Source of the DNA: Metridium senile
Taxonomy: Eukaryota; Cnidaria; Anthozoa; Actiniaria; Metridiidae
DNA: 64,000 nucleotides
Reading direction: 5' to 3'
Assembly: GCA_949775045.1 (NCBI GenBank)
Contig: OX459098.1
Location: 16,621,581-16,685,580, forward strand
Both the position numbers and the translations under genes were made by a program. This document shows, in pieces, positions 1 through 13,017 of this stretch. Each line of letters opens with the position of its first letter. The stretch's first letter is position 1. Under the pieces are notes generated by a model that worked only from the letters and a program-made list of their open reading frames with translations, was not told where the DNA came from and did not search any database.

Positions 1-563
1 AAATACAAAGTGATTAGTCTTACGTGCCATCCGAAGCATAAAACAAGCACCCCCTACAACGTGTGGGTTGTCTTGGATAAAACTCGCTTGCAATGCGATA
101 TCACATTGAATGCGCGAGTTGACCCTTCTCCCCACTGGGAATAAGAACAATAAGATTAGCATAACAATAAACCTGCCCTGAAAGACTAGGATTTTTCAAT
201 TGTATAAATCGAGTGACGCTTAGTTAGTCTACGTATAGGAATTACCATTTATAGCTTAGGGGCTGGTTCTCTCCTCCCTTCGGACGAGCTGGGTGTGGGG
301 AACGGAGAGCGCGTGAGTTTTTTCTTTTTTCTTTTTCTTTTTTCTTTTCTTTTTCTGATAAAAACAGCCTTTCTCATTCGAAACGTTTACAAACTAAAAA
401 ACTAGTTTCTGCATTTAATAACGAAAAGCATTATGGGTAATTATGCAAAGTTTCGACAGCACATGGACCAGATCCCAATTCTTGACATATTTTTTATAAG
501 TGCTCAGTCACCCGCTCCAACCGGACAAAAATTGCACCGATTGCCATCTTTACAAGTCGAAAC

Positions 564-767
564 TCAATAAAATTGCCTTGGTTGGTTTTGGTATCTACTA
601 TTGGCAGGTAGGGAATTCCATGTTTTTGCCCCGTTGTAGCGAAACGAAGATTCAAAATTGTGCGAAGATTGGTACTTAGCAGTTCTTGCTAACGGTAAGC
701 GAAGCTGCAGATCTTTGCTTCTAGTATTGTAATCAGTGGAATTGACTAGAAAACCGGAACTGCTCAT
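564..767 (-). pseudogene. LINE reverse transcriptase C-terminal fragment inside the satellite monomer
   Basis: The 67-residue minus-strand frame contains YNTRSKDLQLRLPLARTAKY followed by SSFRYNGAKTWNSLP. This is the pattern that ends many jockey/CR1/L2-type non-LTR retrotransposon polymerases: Y-x-T-R, then L-P-x-x-R-T, then S-F-x-Y-x-G-A-x-x-W-N-x-L-P. No reverse-transcriptase core is present, so this is a 3'-end fossil captured in the repeat unit. Identical copies start at 1590, 2616, 3642, 4668, 5694, 6720, 7746 and 8772. The last, partial monomer is cut within it. The clade cannot be assigned from this short tail. Confidence 0.75.
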
Positions 768-972
768 TTAACAGGTATATGCCCGGGCTAGACTATTTAG
801 GCATTTAATTTGTATACCAGCATACAATTGTACGGAAAATTTCTGTCAAAAGGATTAGGAGAAAGTAAGATTTAATTCATTTTTTCATTTTTTTTTTCCT
901 GCCTTCAATGATTGCAGAAGCGCGCCTCTGTAACCTGTATAGGTACTCTTTCCTAGTGTTTATACTGCATCC

Positions 973-1170
973 ATGCATTTCAAACGCAAGAACAATAATC
1001 AACAAGTGGAAGTATCATTGAGTATTAAATACAAAGTGATTAGTCTTACGTGCCATCCGAAGCATAAAACAAGCACCCCCTACAACGTGTGGGTTGTCTT
1101 GGATAAAACTCGCTTGCAATGCGATATCACATTGAATGCGCGAGTTGACCCTTCTCCCCACTGGGAATAA
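973..1170 (+). other. 65-codon open frame of unknown meaning in each satellite monomer
   Basis: This frame encodes a basic peptide ending in DPSPHWE and repeats every 1,026 bp up to 9181-9378. I recognise no domain, and no promoter or splice context supports expression. It may be a shadow of a decayed transposon ORF. It is recorded only because it is preserved without change in every copy, which the satellite's overall uniformity explains equally well. Confidence 0.2.
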
Positions 1171-4100
1171 GAACAATAAGATTAGCATAACAATAAACCT
1201 GCCCTGAAAGACTAGGATTTTTCAATTGTATAAATCGAGTGACGCTTAGTTAGTCTACGTATAGGAATTACCATTTATAGCTTAGGGGCTGGTTCTCTCC
1301 TCCCTTCGGACGAGCTGGGTGTGGGGAACGGAGAGCGCGTGAGTTTTTTCTTTTTTCTTTTTCTTTTTTCTTTTCTTTTTCTGATAAAAACAGCCTTTCT
1401 CATTCGAAACGTTTACAAACTAAAAAACTAGTTTCTGCATTTAATAACGAAAAGCATTATGGGTAATTATGCAAAGTTTCGACAGCACATGGACCAGATC
1501 CCAATTCTTGACATATTTTTTATAAGTGCTCAGTCACCCGCTCCAACCGGACAAAAATTGCACCGATTGCCATCTTTACAAGTCGAAACTCAATAAAATT
1601 GCCTTGGTTGGTTTTGGTATCTACTATTGGCAGGTAGGGAATTCCATGTTTTTGCCCCGTTGTAGCGAAACGAAGATTCAAAATTGTGCGAAGATTGGTA
1701 CTTAGCAGTTCTTGCTAACGGTAAGCGAAGCTGCAGATCTTTGCTTCTAGTATTGTAATCAGTGGAATTGACTAGAAAACCGGAACTGCTCATTTAACAG
1801 GTATATGCCCGGGCTAGACTATTTAGGCATTTAATTTGTATACCAGCATACAATTGTACGGAAAATTTCTGTCAAAAGGATTAGGAGAAAGTAAGATTTA
1901 ATTCATTTTTTCATTTTTTTTTTCCTGCCTTCAATGATTGCAGAAGCGCGCCTCTGTAACCTGTATAGGTACTCTTTCCTAGTGTTTATACTGCATCCAT
2001 GCATTTCAAACGCAAGAACAATAATCAACAAGTGGAAGTATCATTGAGTATTAAATACAAAGTGATTAGTCTTACGTGCCATCCGAAGCATAAAACAAGC
2101 ACCCCCTACAACGTGTGGGTTGTCTTGGATAAAACTCGCTTGCAATGCGATATCACATTGAATGCGCGAGTTGACCCTTCTCCCCACTGGGAATAAGAAC
2201 AATAAGATTAGCATAACAATAAACCTGCCCTGAAAGACTAGGATTTTTCAATTGTATAAATCGAGTGACGCTTAGTTAGTCTACGTATAGGAATTACCAT
2301 TTATAGCTTAGGGGCTGGTTCTCTCCTCCCTTCGGACGAGCTGGGTGTGGGGAACGGAGAGCGCGTGAGTTTTTTCTTTTTTCTTTTTCTTTTTTCTTTT
2401 CTTTTTCTGATAAAAACAGCCTTTCTCATTCGAAACGTTTACAAACTAAAAAACTAGTTTCTGCATTTAATAACGAAAAGCATTATGGGTAATTATGCAA
2501 AGTTTCGACAGCACATGGACCAGATCCCAATTCTTGACATATTTTTTATAAGTGCTCAGTCACCCGCTCCAACCGGACAAAAATTGCACCGATTGCCATC
2601 TTTACAAGTCGAAACTCAATAAAATTGCCTTGGTTGGTTTTGGTATCTACTATTGGCAGGTAGGGAATTCCATGTTTTTGCCCCGTTGTAGCGAAACGAA
2701 GATTCAAAATTGTGCGAAGATTGGTACTTAGCAGTTCTTGCTAACGGTAAGCGAAGCTGCAGATCTTTGCTTCTAGTATTGTAATCAGTGGAATTGACTA
2801 GAAAACCGGAACTGCTCATTTAACAGGTATATGCCCGGGCTAGACTATTTAGGCATTTAATTTGTATACCAGCATACAATTGTACGGAAAATTTCTGTCA
2901 AAAGGATTAGGAGAAAGTAAGATTTAATTCATTTTTTCATTTTTTTTTTCCTGCCTTCAATGATTGCAGAAGCGCGCCTCTGTAACCTGTATAGGTACTC
3001 TTTCCTAGTGTTTATACTGCATCCATGCATTTCAAACGCAAGAACAATAATCAACAAGTGGAAGTATCATTGAGTATTAAATACAAAGTGATTAGTCTTA
3101 CGTGCCATCCGAAGCATAAAACAAGCACCCCCTACAACGTGTGGGTTGTCTTGGATAAAACTCGCTTGCAATGCGATATCACATTGAATGCGCGAGTTGA
3201 CCCTTCTCCCCACTGGGAATAAGAACAATAAGATTAGCATAACAATAAACCTGCCCTGAAAGACTAGGATTTTTCAATTGTATAAATCGAGTGACGCTTA
3301 GTTAGTCTACGTATAGGAATTACCATTTATAGCTTAGGGGCTGGTTCTCTCCTCCCTTCGGACGAGCTGGGTGTGGGGAACGGAGAGCGCGTGAGTTTTT
3401 TCTTTTTTCTTTTTCTTTTTTCTTTTCTTTTTCTGATAAAAACAGCCTTTCTCATTCGAAACGTTTACAAACTAAAAAACTAGTTTCTGCATTTAATAAC
3501 GAAAAGCATTATGGGTAATTATGCAAAGTTTCGACAGCACATGGACCAGATCCCAATTCTTGACATATTTTTTATAAGTGCTCAGTCACCCGCTCCAACC
3601 GGACAAAAATTGCACCGATTGCCATCTTTACAAGTCGAAACTCAATAAAATTGCCTTGGTTGGTTTTGGTATCTACTATTGGCAGGTAGGGAATTCCATG
3701 TTTTTGCCCCGTTGTAGCGAAACGAAGATTCAAAATTGTGCGAAGATTGGTACTTAGCAGTTCTTGCTAACGGTAAGCGAAGCTGCAGATCTTTGCTTCT
3801 AGTATTGTAATCAGTGGAATTGACTAGAAAACCGGAACTGCTCATTTAACAGGTATATGCCCGGGCTAGACTATTTAGGCATTTAATTTGTATACCAGCA
3901 TACAATTGTACGGAAAATTTCTGTCAAAAGGATTAGGAGAAAGTAAGATTTAATTCATTTTTTCATTTTTTTTTTCCTGCCTTCAATGATTGCAGAAGCG
4001 CGCCTCTGTAACCTGTATAGGTACTCTTTCCTAGTGTTTATACTGCATCCATGCATTTCAAACGCAAGAACAATAATCAACAAGTGGAAGTATCATTGAG

Positions 4101-7100
4101 TATTAAATACAAAGTGATTAGTCTTACGTGCCATCCGAAGCATAAAACAAGCACCCCCTACAACGTGTGGGTTGTCTTGGATAAAACTCGCTTGCAATGC
4201 GATATCACATTGAATGCGCGAGTTGACCCTTCTCCCCACTGGGAATAAGAACAATAAGATTAGCATAACAATAAACCTGCCCTGAAAGACTAGGATTTTT
4301 CAATTGTATAAATCGAGTGACGCTTAGTTAGTCTACGTATAGGAATTACCATTTATAGCTTAGGGGCTGGTTCTCTCCTCCCTTCGGACGAGCTGGGTGT
4401 GGGGAACGGAGAGCGCGTGAGTTTTTTCTTTTTTCTTTTTCTTTTTTCTTTTCTTTTTCTGATAAAAACAGCCTTTCTCATTCGAAACGTTTACAAACTA
4501 AAAAACTAGTTTCTGCATTTAATAACGAAAAGCATTATGGGTAATTATGCAAAGTTTCGACAGCACATGGACCAGATCCCAATTCTTGACATATTTTTTA
4601 TAAGTGCTCAGTCACCCGCTCCAACCGGACAAAAATTGCACCGATTGCCATCTTTACAAGTCGAAACTCAATAAAATTGCCTTGGTTGGTTTTGGTATCT
4701 ACTATTGGCAGGTAGGGAATTCCATGTTTTTGCCCCGTTGTAGCGAAACGAAGATTCAAAATTGTGCGAAGATTGGTACTTAGCAGTTCTTGCTAACGGT
4801 AAGCGAAGCTGCAGATCTTTGCTTCTAGTATTGTAATCAGTGGAATTGACTAGAAAACCGGAACTGCTCATTTAACAGGTATATGCCCGGGCTAGACTAT
4901 TTAGGCATTTAATTTGTATACCAGCATACAATTGTACGGAAAATTTCTGTCAAAAGGATTAGGAGAAAGTAAGATTTAATTCATTTTTTCATTTTTTTTT
5001 TCCTGCCTTCAATGATTGCAGAAGCGCGCCTCTGTAACCTGTATAGGTACTCTTTCCTAGTGTTTATACTGCATCCATGCATTTCAAACGCAAGAACAAT
5101 AATCAACAAGTGGAAGTATCATTGAGTATTAAATACAAAGTGATTAGTCTTACGTGCCATCCGAAGCATAAAACAAGCACCCCCTACAACGTGTGGGTTG
5201 TCTTGGATAAAACTCGCTTGCAATGCGATATCACATTGAATGCGCGAGTTGACCCTTCTCCCCACTGGGAATAAGAACAATAAGATTAGCATAACAATAA
5301 ACCTGCCCTGAAAGACTAGGATTTTTCAATTGTATAAATCGAGTGACGCTTAGTTAGTCTACGTATAGGAATTACCATTTATAGCTTAGGGGCTGGTTCT
5401 CTCCTCCCTTCGGACGAGCTGGGTGTGGGGAACGGAGAGCGCGTGAGTTTTTTCTTTTTTCTTTTTCTTTTTTCTTTTCTTTTTCTGATAAAAACAGCCT
5501 TTCTCATTCGAAACGTTTACAAACTAAAAAACTAGTTTCTGCATTTAATAACGAAAAGCATTATGGGTAATTATGCAAAGTTTCGACAGCACATGGACCA
5601 GATCCCAATTCTTGACATATTTTTTATAAGTGCTCAGTCACCCGCTCCAACCGGACAAAAATTGCACCGATTGCCATCTTTACAAGTCGAAACTCAATAA
5701 AATTGCCTTGGTTGGTTTTGGTATCTACTATTGGCAGGTAGGGAATTCCATGTTTTTGCCCCGTTGTAGCGAAACGAAGATTCAAAATTGTGCGAAGATT
5801 GGTACTTAGCAGTTCTTGCTAACGGTAAGCGAAGCTGCAGATCTTTGCTTCTAGTATTGTAATCAGTGGAATTGACTAGAAAACCGGAACTGCTCATTTA
5901 ACAGGTATATGCCCGGGCTAGACTATTTAGGCATTTAATTTGTATACCAGCATACAATTGTACGGAAAATTTCTGTCAAAAGGATTAGGAGAAAGTAAGA
6001 TTTAATTCATTTTTTCATTTTTTTTTTCCTGCCTTCAATGATTGCAGAAGCGCGCCTCTGTAACCTGTATAGGTACTCTTTCCTAGTGTTTATACTGCAT
6101 CCATGCATTTCAAACGCAAGAACAATAATCAACAAGTGGAAGTATCATTGAGTATTAAATACAAAGTGATTAGTCTTACGTGCCATCCGAAGCATAAAAC
6201 AAGCACCCCCTACAACGTGTGGGTTGTCTTGGATAAAACTCGCTTGCAATGCGATATCACATTGAATGCGCGAGTTGACCCTTCTCCCCACTGGGAATAA
6301 GAACAATAAGATTAGCATAACAATAAACCTGCCCTGAAAGACTAGGATTTTTCAATTGTATAAATCGAGTGACGCTTAGTTAGTCTACGTATAGGAATTA
6401 CCATTTATAGCTTAGGGGCTGGTTCTCTCCTCCCTTCGGACGAGCTGGGTGTGGGGAACGGAGAGCGCGTGAGTTTTTTCTTTTTTCTTTTTCTTTTTTC
6501 TTTTCTTTTTCTGATAAAAACAGCCTTTCTCATTCGAAACGTTTACAAACTAAAAAACTAGTTTCTGCATTTAATAACGAAAAGCATTATGGGTAATTAT
6601 GCAAAGTTTCGACAGCACATGGACCAGATCCCAATTCTTGACATATTTTTTATAAGTGCTCAGTCACCCGCTCCAACCGGACAAAAATTGCACCGATTGC
6701 CATCTTTACAAGTCGAAACTCAATAAAATTGCCTTGGTTGGTTTTGGTATCTACTATTGGCAGGTAGGGAATTCCATGTTTTTGCCCCGTTGTAGCGAAA
6801 CGAAGATTCAAAATTGTGCGAAGATTGGTACTTAGCAGTTCTTGCTAACGGTAAGCGAAGCTGCAGATCTTTGCTTCTAGTATTGTAATCAGTGGAATTG
6901 ACTAGAAAACCGGAACTGCTCATTTAACAGGTATATGCCCGGGCTAGACTATTTAGGCATTTAATTTGTATACCAGCATACAATTGTACGGAAAATTTCT
7001 GTCAAAAGGATTAGGAGAAAGTAAGATTTAATTCATTTTTTCATTTTTTTTTTCCTGCCTTCAATGATTGCAGAAGCGCGCCTCTGTAACCTGTATAGGT

Positions 7101-9834
7101 ACTCTTTCCTAGTGTTTATACTGCATCCATGCATTTCAAACGCAAGAACAATAATCAACAAGTGGAAGTATCATTGAGTATTAAATACAAAGTGATTAGT
7201 CTTACGTGCCATCCGAAGCATAAAACAAGCACCCCCTACAACGTGTGGGTTGTCTTGGATAAAACTCGCTTGCAATGCGATATCACATTGAATGCGCGAG
7301 TTGACCCTTCTCCCCACTGGGAATAAGAACAATAAGATTAGCATAACAATAAACCTGCCCTGAAAGACTAGGATTTTTCAATTGTATAAATCGAGTGACG
7401 CTTAGTTAGTCTACGTATAGGAATTACCATTTATAGCTTAGGGGCTGGTTCTCTCCTCCCTTCGGACGAGCTGGGTGTGGGGAACGGAGAGCGCGTGAGT
7501 TTTTTCTTTTTTCTTTTTCTTTTTTCTTTTCTTTTTCTGATAAAAACAGCCTTTCTCATTCGAAACGTTTACAAACTAAAAAACTAGTTTCTGCATTTAA
7601 TAACGAAAAGCATTATGGGTAATTATGCAAAGTTTCGACAGCACATGGACCAGATCCCAATTCTTGACATATTTTTTATAAGTGCTCAGTCACCCGCTCC
7701 AACCGGACAAAAATTGCACCGATTGCCATCTTTACAAGTCGAAACTCAATAAAATTGCCTTGGTTGGTTTTGGTATCTACTATTGGCAGGTAGGGAATTC
7801 CATGTTTTTGCCCCGTTGTAGCGAAACGAAGATTCAAAATTGTGCGAAGATTGGTACTTAGCAGTTCTTGCTAACGGTAAGCGAAGCTGCAGATCTTTGC
7901 TTCTAGTATTGTAATCAGTGGAATTGACTAGAAAACCGGAACTGCTCATTTAACAGGTATATGCCCGGGCTAGACTATTTAGGCATTTAATTTGTATACC
8001 AGCATACAATTGTACGGAAAATTTCTGTCAAAAGGATTAGGAGAAAGTAAGATTTAATTCATTTTTTCATTTTTTTTTTCCTGCCTTCAATGATTGCAGA
8101 AGCGCGCCTCTGTAACCTGTATAGGTACTCTTTCCTAGTGTTTATACTGCATCCATGCATTTCAAACGCAAGAACAATAATCAACAAGTGGAAGTATCAT
8201 TGAGTATTAAATACAAAGTGATTAGTCTTACGTGCCATCCGAAGCATAAAACAAGCACCCCCTACAACGTGTGGGTTGTCTTGGATAAAACTCGCTTGCA
8301 ATGCGATATCACATTGAATGCGCGAGTTGACCCTTCTCCCCACTGGGAATAAGAACAATAAGATTAGCATAACAATAAACCTGCCCTGAAAGACTAGGAT
8401 TTTTCAATTGTATAAATCGAGTGACGCTTAGTTAGTCTACGTATAGGAATTACCATTTATAGCTTAGGGGCTGGTTCTCTCCTCCCTTCGGACGAGCTGG
8501 GTGTGGGGAACGGAGAGCGCGTGAGTTTTTTCTTTTTTCTTTTTCTTTTTTCTTTTCTTTTTCTGATAAAAACAGCCTTTCTCATTCGAAACGTTTACAA
8601 ACTAAAAAACTAGTTTCTGCATTTAATAACGAAAAGCATTATGGGTAATTATGCAAAGTTTCGACAGCACATGGACCAGATCCCAATTCTTGACATATTT
8701 TTTATAAGTGCTCAGTCACCCGCTCCAACCGGACAAAAATTGCACCGATTGCCATCTTTACAAGTCGAAACTCAATAAAATTGCCTTGGTTGGTTTTGGT
8801 ATCTACTATTGGCAGGTAGGGAATTCCATGTTTTTGCCCCGTTGTAGCGAAACGAAGATTCAAAATTGTGCGAAGATTGGTACTTAGCAGTTCTTGCTAA
8901 CGGTAAGCGAAGCTGCAGATCTTTGCTTCTAGTATTGTAATCAGTGGAATTGACTAGAAAACCGGAACTGCTCATTTAACAGGTATATGCCCGGGCTAGA
9001 CTATTTAGGCATTTAATTTGTATACCAGCATACAATTGTACGGAAAATTTCTGTCAAAAGGATTAGGAGAAAGTAAGATTTAATTCATTTTTTCATTTTT
9101 TTTTTCCTGCCTTCAATGATTGCAGAAGCGCGCCTCTGTAACCTGTATAGGTACTCTTTCCTAGTGTTTATACTGCATCCATGCATTTCAAACGCAAGAA
9201 CAATAATCAACAAGTGGAAGTATCATTGAGTATTAAATACAAAGTGATTAGTCTTACGTGCCATCCGAAGCATAAAACAAGCACCCCCTACAACGTGTGG
9301 GTTGTCTTGGATAAAACTCGCTTGCAATGCGATATCACATTGAATGCGCGAGTTGACCCTTCTCCCCACTGGGAATAAGAACAATAAGATTAGCATAACA
9401 ATAAACCTGCCCTGAAAGACTAGGATTTTTCAATTGTATAAATCGAGTGACGCTTAGTTAGTCTACGTATAGGAATTACCATTTATAGCTTAGGGGCTGG
9501 TTCTCTCCTCCCTTCGGACGAGCTGGGTGTGGGGAACGGAGAGCGCGTGAGTTTTTTCTTTTTTCTTTTTCTTTTTTCTTTTCTTTTTCTGATAAAAACA
9601 GCCTTTCTCATTCGAAACGTTTACAAACTAAAAAACTAGTTTCTGCATTTAATAACGAAAAGCATTATGGGTAATTATGCAAAGTTTCGACAGCACATGG
9701 ACCAGATCCCAATTCTTGACATATTTTTTATAAGTGCTCAGTCACCCGCTCCAACCGGACAAAAATTGCACCGATTGCCATCTTTACAAGTCGAAACTCA
9801 ATAAAATTGCCTTGGTTGGTTTTGGTATCTACTA

Positions 9835-10435
9835 CAAGACGACAAGGAAAGCGATTTTACTCCAACGGCGTCACTGTCAATGGACACAACGGCTGGCGCT
9901 ATTTTCCTTGTAAAATCGCCTTCCACCTTTGAATTCGTCCAAAAGAGCGTCTTTACCACCTAGACAAACTTAATGATGCATGACTAGGGGCTCTTGTAGC
10001 AAATGACTGAAAAAAAAAAACACTTATAAATTGGATTTTAGCTCAACTCAGGGTCAAAGTGTTGACTCGGAATTGAACGAGCTAAAATCATCAAGGCGTT
10101 CCTGGAAACCTTGAGCCATCGGTAGTTCGAAACAGCAACAGTTTCCCTGACAACGCCTTATTTAGAATAGAAATCGATTTTTAAATTTTTCGCATCAAAA
10201 GCAGTAAAAACTCCAATAATAATCGCCGTCGTCAAAGGGTTAAGGGAGCTTGAAAACAATAGAAAAGGTCAATTGGGATTCGCTTAAGGTGTCCTCGTAT
10301 GCTTAAGAGAATGTCCGCTAATTGGAAAGTGTGAATACAGTGTTTGTATGGAAGAAAAAACGGGGTTTTATAAAGGTGTCCGTAACTAGAACTGTCTGCT
10401 TACTGGAGCGTCCGCTAATGGAGCTTCGACTGTAT
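9835..10435. other. Gene-free spacer after the satellite, with one transposon-end fragment
   Basis: No gene is supported here. Around 10037-10092 a short inverted pair built on gattttagctcaa / ttgaacgagctaaaatc could form a hairpin. At about 10290-10432 the text (GTCCGCTAAT...GGAGCTTCGACTGTA) resembles one end of a mariner-like MITE family common in invertebrate genomes. I found no matching opposite end. Confidence 0.4.
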
Positions 10436-10645
10436 TCACTTAATTGCAAGAACGTTGGTCCTGACATTTGCAACTGACATTTGCAATTTAGTGGGAAAGG
10501 AATTCATTAAAAGACAAAAGAAGATCACTCAAGCTGAACTCTTTCTTTTGTTATATATTGAGCTTGTTTGATCTTCTTGTCTTCTAATTAATTCCTTTCC
10601 TACTAAATTACAAAAGTCAAGACAACGTTCTTGCAATTAGGTGTA
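10436..10645. mobile_element. MITE, family 1, copy 1
   Basis: The ends are inverted repeats: cacttaattgcaagaacgtt on the left, and its complement ending in aacgttcttgcaattaggtg on the right. The arms also share GGAATT-ATTAAAAGACAAAAGAAGATCA and its complement. Related copies lie at 41796-42051 and 54289-54451. It has no coding capacity. The TA-rich flanks fit a Tc1/mariner-type TA target, but this is not proven. Confidence 0.7.
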
Positions 10646-10864
10646 ACAATATAGAGAATTAAATGATTTTGAACGATCTTTTCATATACAGGTCTTGTAT
10701 ATAGATAGTAAATTGGATTGCTTAATCATGATGAGCTCCGTTGGGTGAACAGGTAAATGATATAAGAATAAAGAAAGAGCTATGGAAATCACAAACAACT
10801 TTATTCAACTTTATTCAAGGCGCCTGTCTATTTTGTTACAAAATCACCCGGCACCAGAATAAGA

Positions 10865-11345
10865 TTTGCACCGGAAAACCTGCTCCGGTCCTGTGCTTTC
10901 ATGAAAGGAACCGCCTTAAATATACTTGATTCCCATGCACTTGAAGTTCTTGGAAGCAATTGAATGTAACGATTTTGCCAATTGCCTTGAAGTCATAAGG
11001 AATAATCTAAGAAGAAAAATTGAACTAGAAATCATAAAAATATTTTTTTGCAAAATCACCCTGCTCTAGAATTTGAATAGACCTTTTTCAGTTCCGTTCA
11101 GTGACCACGAATAACATAGTTCCAAGCTAATCAGGTTCGAGTTGCCTCACATAGCAAAATTAAACTATAATTTATCATGCGCAGCAACTCGAAAATGAAC
11201 GGAAGAAATTGCATCGGAAAAGCTGCTCTTGTCCTTTCATGAAAGGAACCGCATTACATTAAATCACCCAGCATGCACTTGAAGTACTGGGAAGCAATTG
11301 AATGTAACGATTTTCACCGCGTTGGCAATTGCTTTGAATTCATAG
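10865..11345. repeat. Diverged direct duplication
   Basis: Positions about 10867-11010 and 11212-11345 share an ordered series of blocks: ggaaaacctgctc / ggaaaagctgctc, tttcatgaaaggaaccgc, atgcacttgaagt and ggaagcaattgaatgtaacg. The two copies are separated by about 200 bp and clearly diverged. No coding potential is seen. Confidence 0.6.
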
Positions 11346-11566
11346 TGGTTCCGTCTATTTTACAAATCATCCTCGGCAACGCACATAGAAGCAAGGCATA
11401 ATTATTATCTTATTATAACCTGGGGCATAAAAAACAAAACGGATCGAATCACGTGTGCAATCTTTTCAACGATTTCAATTCAACAAAGTTAATGTTTCGT
11501 TTTTGTAATTTCGAAAGTTCTCTAATTAGAAATGTTTAGCTGAGATTATTATAGAGGTGAACCACA

Positions 11567-11742
11567 GGCAGCCCAAGCTCGTCACTTTGATGTTAGTAAT
11601 TTGCATATTTACAATAAATGTATGGAGTCGCGAAATATCGTATATTAATTGAGGCACAGCGAAAGGATATTTCGCGACTCCATACATACACTGTAAATAT
11701 GCAAATTACTAACATCACAAGTGACGAGCTTGGGCTCCCTGT
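11567..11742. mobile_element. Foldback MITE
   Basis: Two arms of about 75 bp are near-perfect inverse complements. The left arm runs from agcccaagctcgtcact through atgtatggagtcgcgaaata, and the right arm runs back from tatttcgcgactccatacat to agtgacgagcttgggct. The loop is short. The outer ends (CACAGGCAGCCC / GGGCTCCCTGTTG) match a CACAGGAAGCCC motif found at several other places in the window. Confidence 0.75.
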
Positions 11743-11745
11743 TGG

Positions 11746-13017
11746 TGAACAAGAGTTAGATAATTAAGCTATTAGATTTCCATACAGTCAGATGATAACG
11801 TACTATTGAGCTAAAGGGAAACACTATCGAAACCCTAGTGGCGAGCAAGGACTCGAGTCCTGACGATGGGTAAAATAGTCAACAATTTGGCAATAAAAAT
11901 AGAGATGTGAAGATGAAACAAGTATTTAAAAATGATTGGGGGGGGGGGGGGGGCTCACCCATTGATTTCTAAAACAGCCCTGAAAATAACTACCATTCAA
12001 TACACTCAATGCATGGTTCTGGGGAGCACGCCCCCCTGCCCCTCCCCGTGCTACGGCCCTGTGTATAGTATAGAAATACCAGTCTGTAACGTACACTATT
12101 AATAAAACAACTGGATCGGTTTTCTTTAGTTCACTTTATTACCATTGTTGCAAAGTGCATAATCTAATTACATGTGAAAACAGAAGTACTCAGTCATTAG
12201 TACCGAATAGTCTTTTCTCCATTGCTTTTTCTGTCATTTTTATTAGTGTTTAATTGATGCTGATTAGTCTTGCATGCTTTTAATGTTTGCACTCTCTCAA
12301 CTATTATATATTTGCTTTTTACAACTATTCTATTTTTGGGTGCACTTAAATACAAATTTGAGCCTCGCTCTGTTGAATTGTGTTTTCCCACACCAAAGTC
12401 TTATTTCTATGATCAGTGTTATATATACATACAAATATTTATTTTTTGGAGGAAGATATTAAAAAAAATAAATAGAAGACTTGCACTAAGAGGTCACGTT
12501 ATTATATCTTCCTTACATCAAACTGTTCTGTTAAAAACGGTCCAACAACGTAAAGAGCTAGCGGGCGTCTCCGCTCCGCTCCGTTTTCTTTCATCATATT
12601 GGGCTTCCTGTCTCGAGTGACAAATGACAAAGGGATCCCATGAAAGGTAAAGTAAAAGGAAAGGGTTGCCTGCGTAGGAGGCTAGAAAAGAGCACCTCAT
12701 AATTATATAGTAAAGGTGACAGGAAAATAGCGATGATTTGTGATTTCATCATTACGCCAGTCGCGTTGGATGCACGAGCTTGCCACCAACGAGTTTTCTA
12801 AATGAATCTTAAGGACATACTGGAACTCGTGTCCTGTATTTTAAGCTGAATATCTCATTTTTTACATTTTTAATTGTTGGTTGAAGAGTGTCACGTGACC
12901 TTTTATTGCGAGTCTACTATTCTTGAAGAAAACGATATGTCAGATCACTCTGACTTTCGAAACTCTGTGAAAGATTAGCGATAGAGCCATTGTATACACC
13001 AAGAGAGGATAGATTTG
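11746..13017. other. Gene-free stretch
   Basis: A poly-G run lies at about 11938-11953, followed by text around 12010-12065 (ccccgtgctacggccctgtg) that resembles a hAT-type MITE end. The open frames near 12270-12700 show no domain, no codon-like conservation and no splice context, so I do not call them genes. Confidence 0.4.

Larger units (their letters stand above)
1..9834. repeat. 1,026-bp satellite, about 9.6 tandem copies
   Basis: Position 1 recurs at 1027, 2053 and so on with an exact 1,026-bp period through position 9834. There the last copy stops abruptly within the sequence corresponding to about 600 in the first copy. Small reading frames in all nine spaced copies translate identically and the homopolymer runs keep their length, so the copies look identical or nearly so. 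Each monomer has a T/C-rich tract (about 318-355 in copy 1), a GC-rich stretch (about 268-315) and a LINE-derived fragment. The array begins outside the window. It is either a recently amplified or homogenised satellite, or an assembly over-expansion. Confidence 0.97.

Noticed and set aside
1..9834. CRISPR-like or operon-like regular array
   Set aside because: The unit is 1,026 bp with no spacers. The rest of the window is clearly eukaryotic.
12270..12700. Overlapping frames of 116, 62, 64 and 60 codons
   Set aside because: No domain, no splice context and low-complexity composition. Mutually overlapping on both strands.
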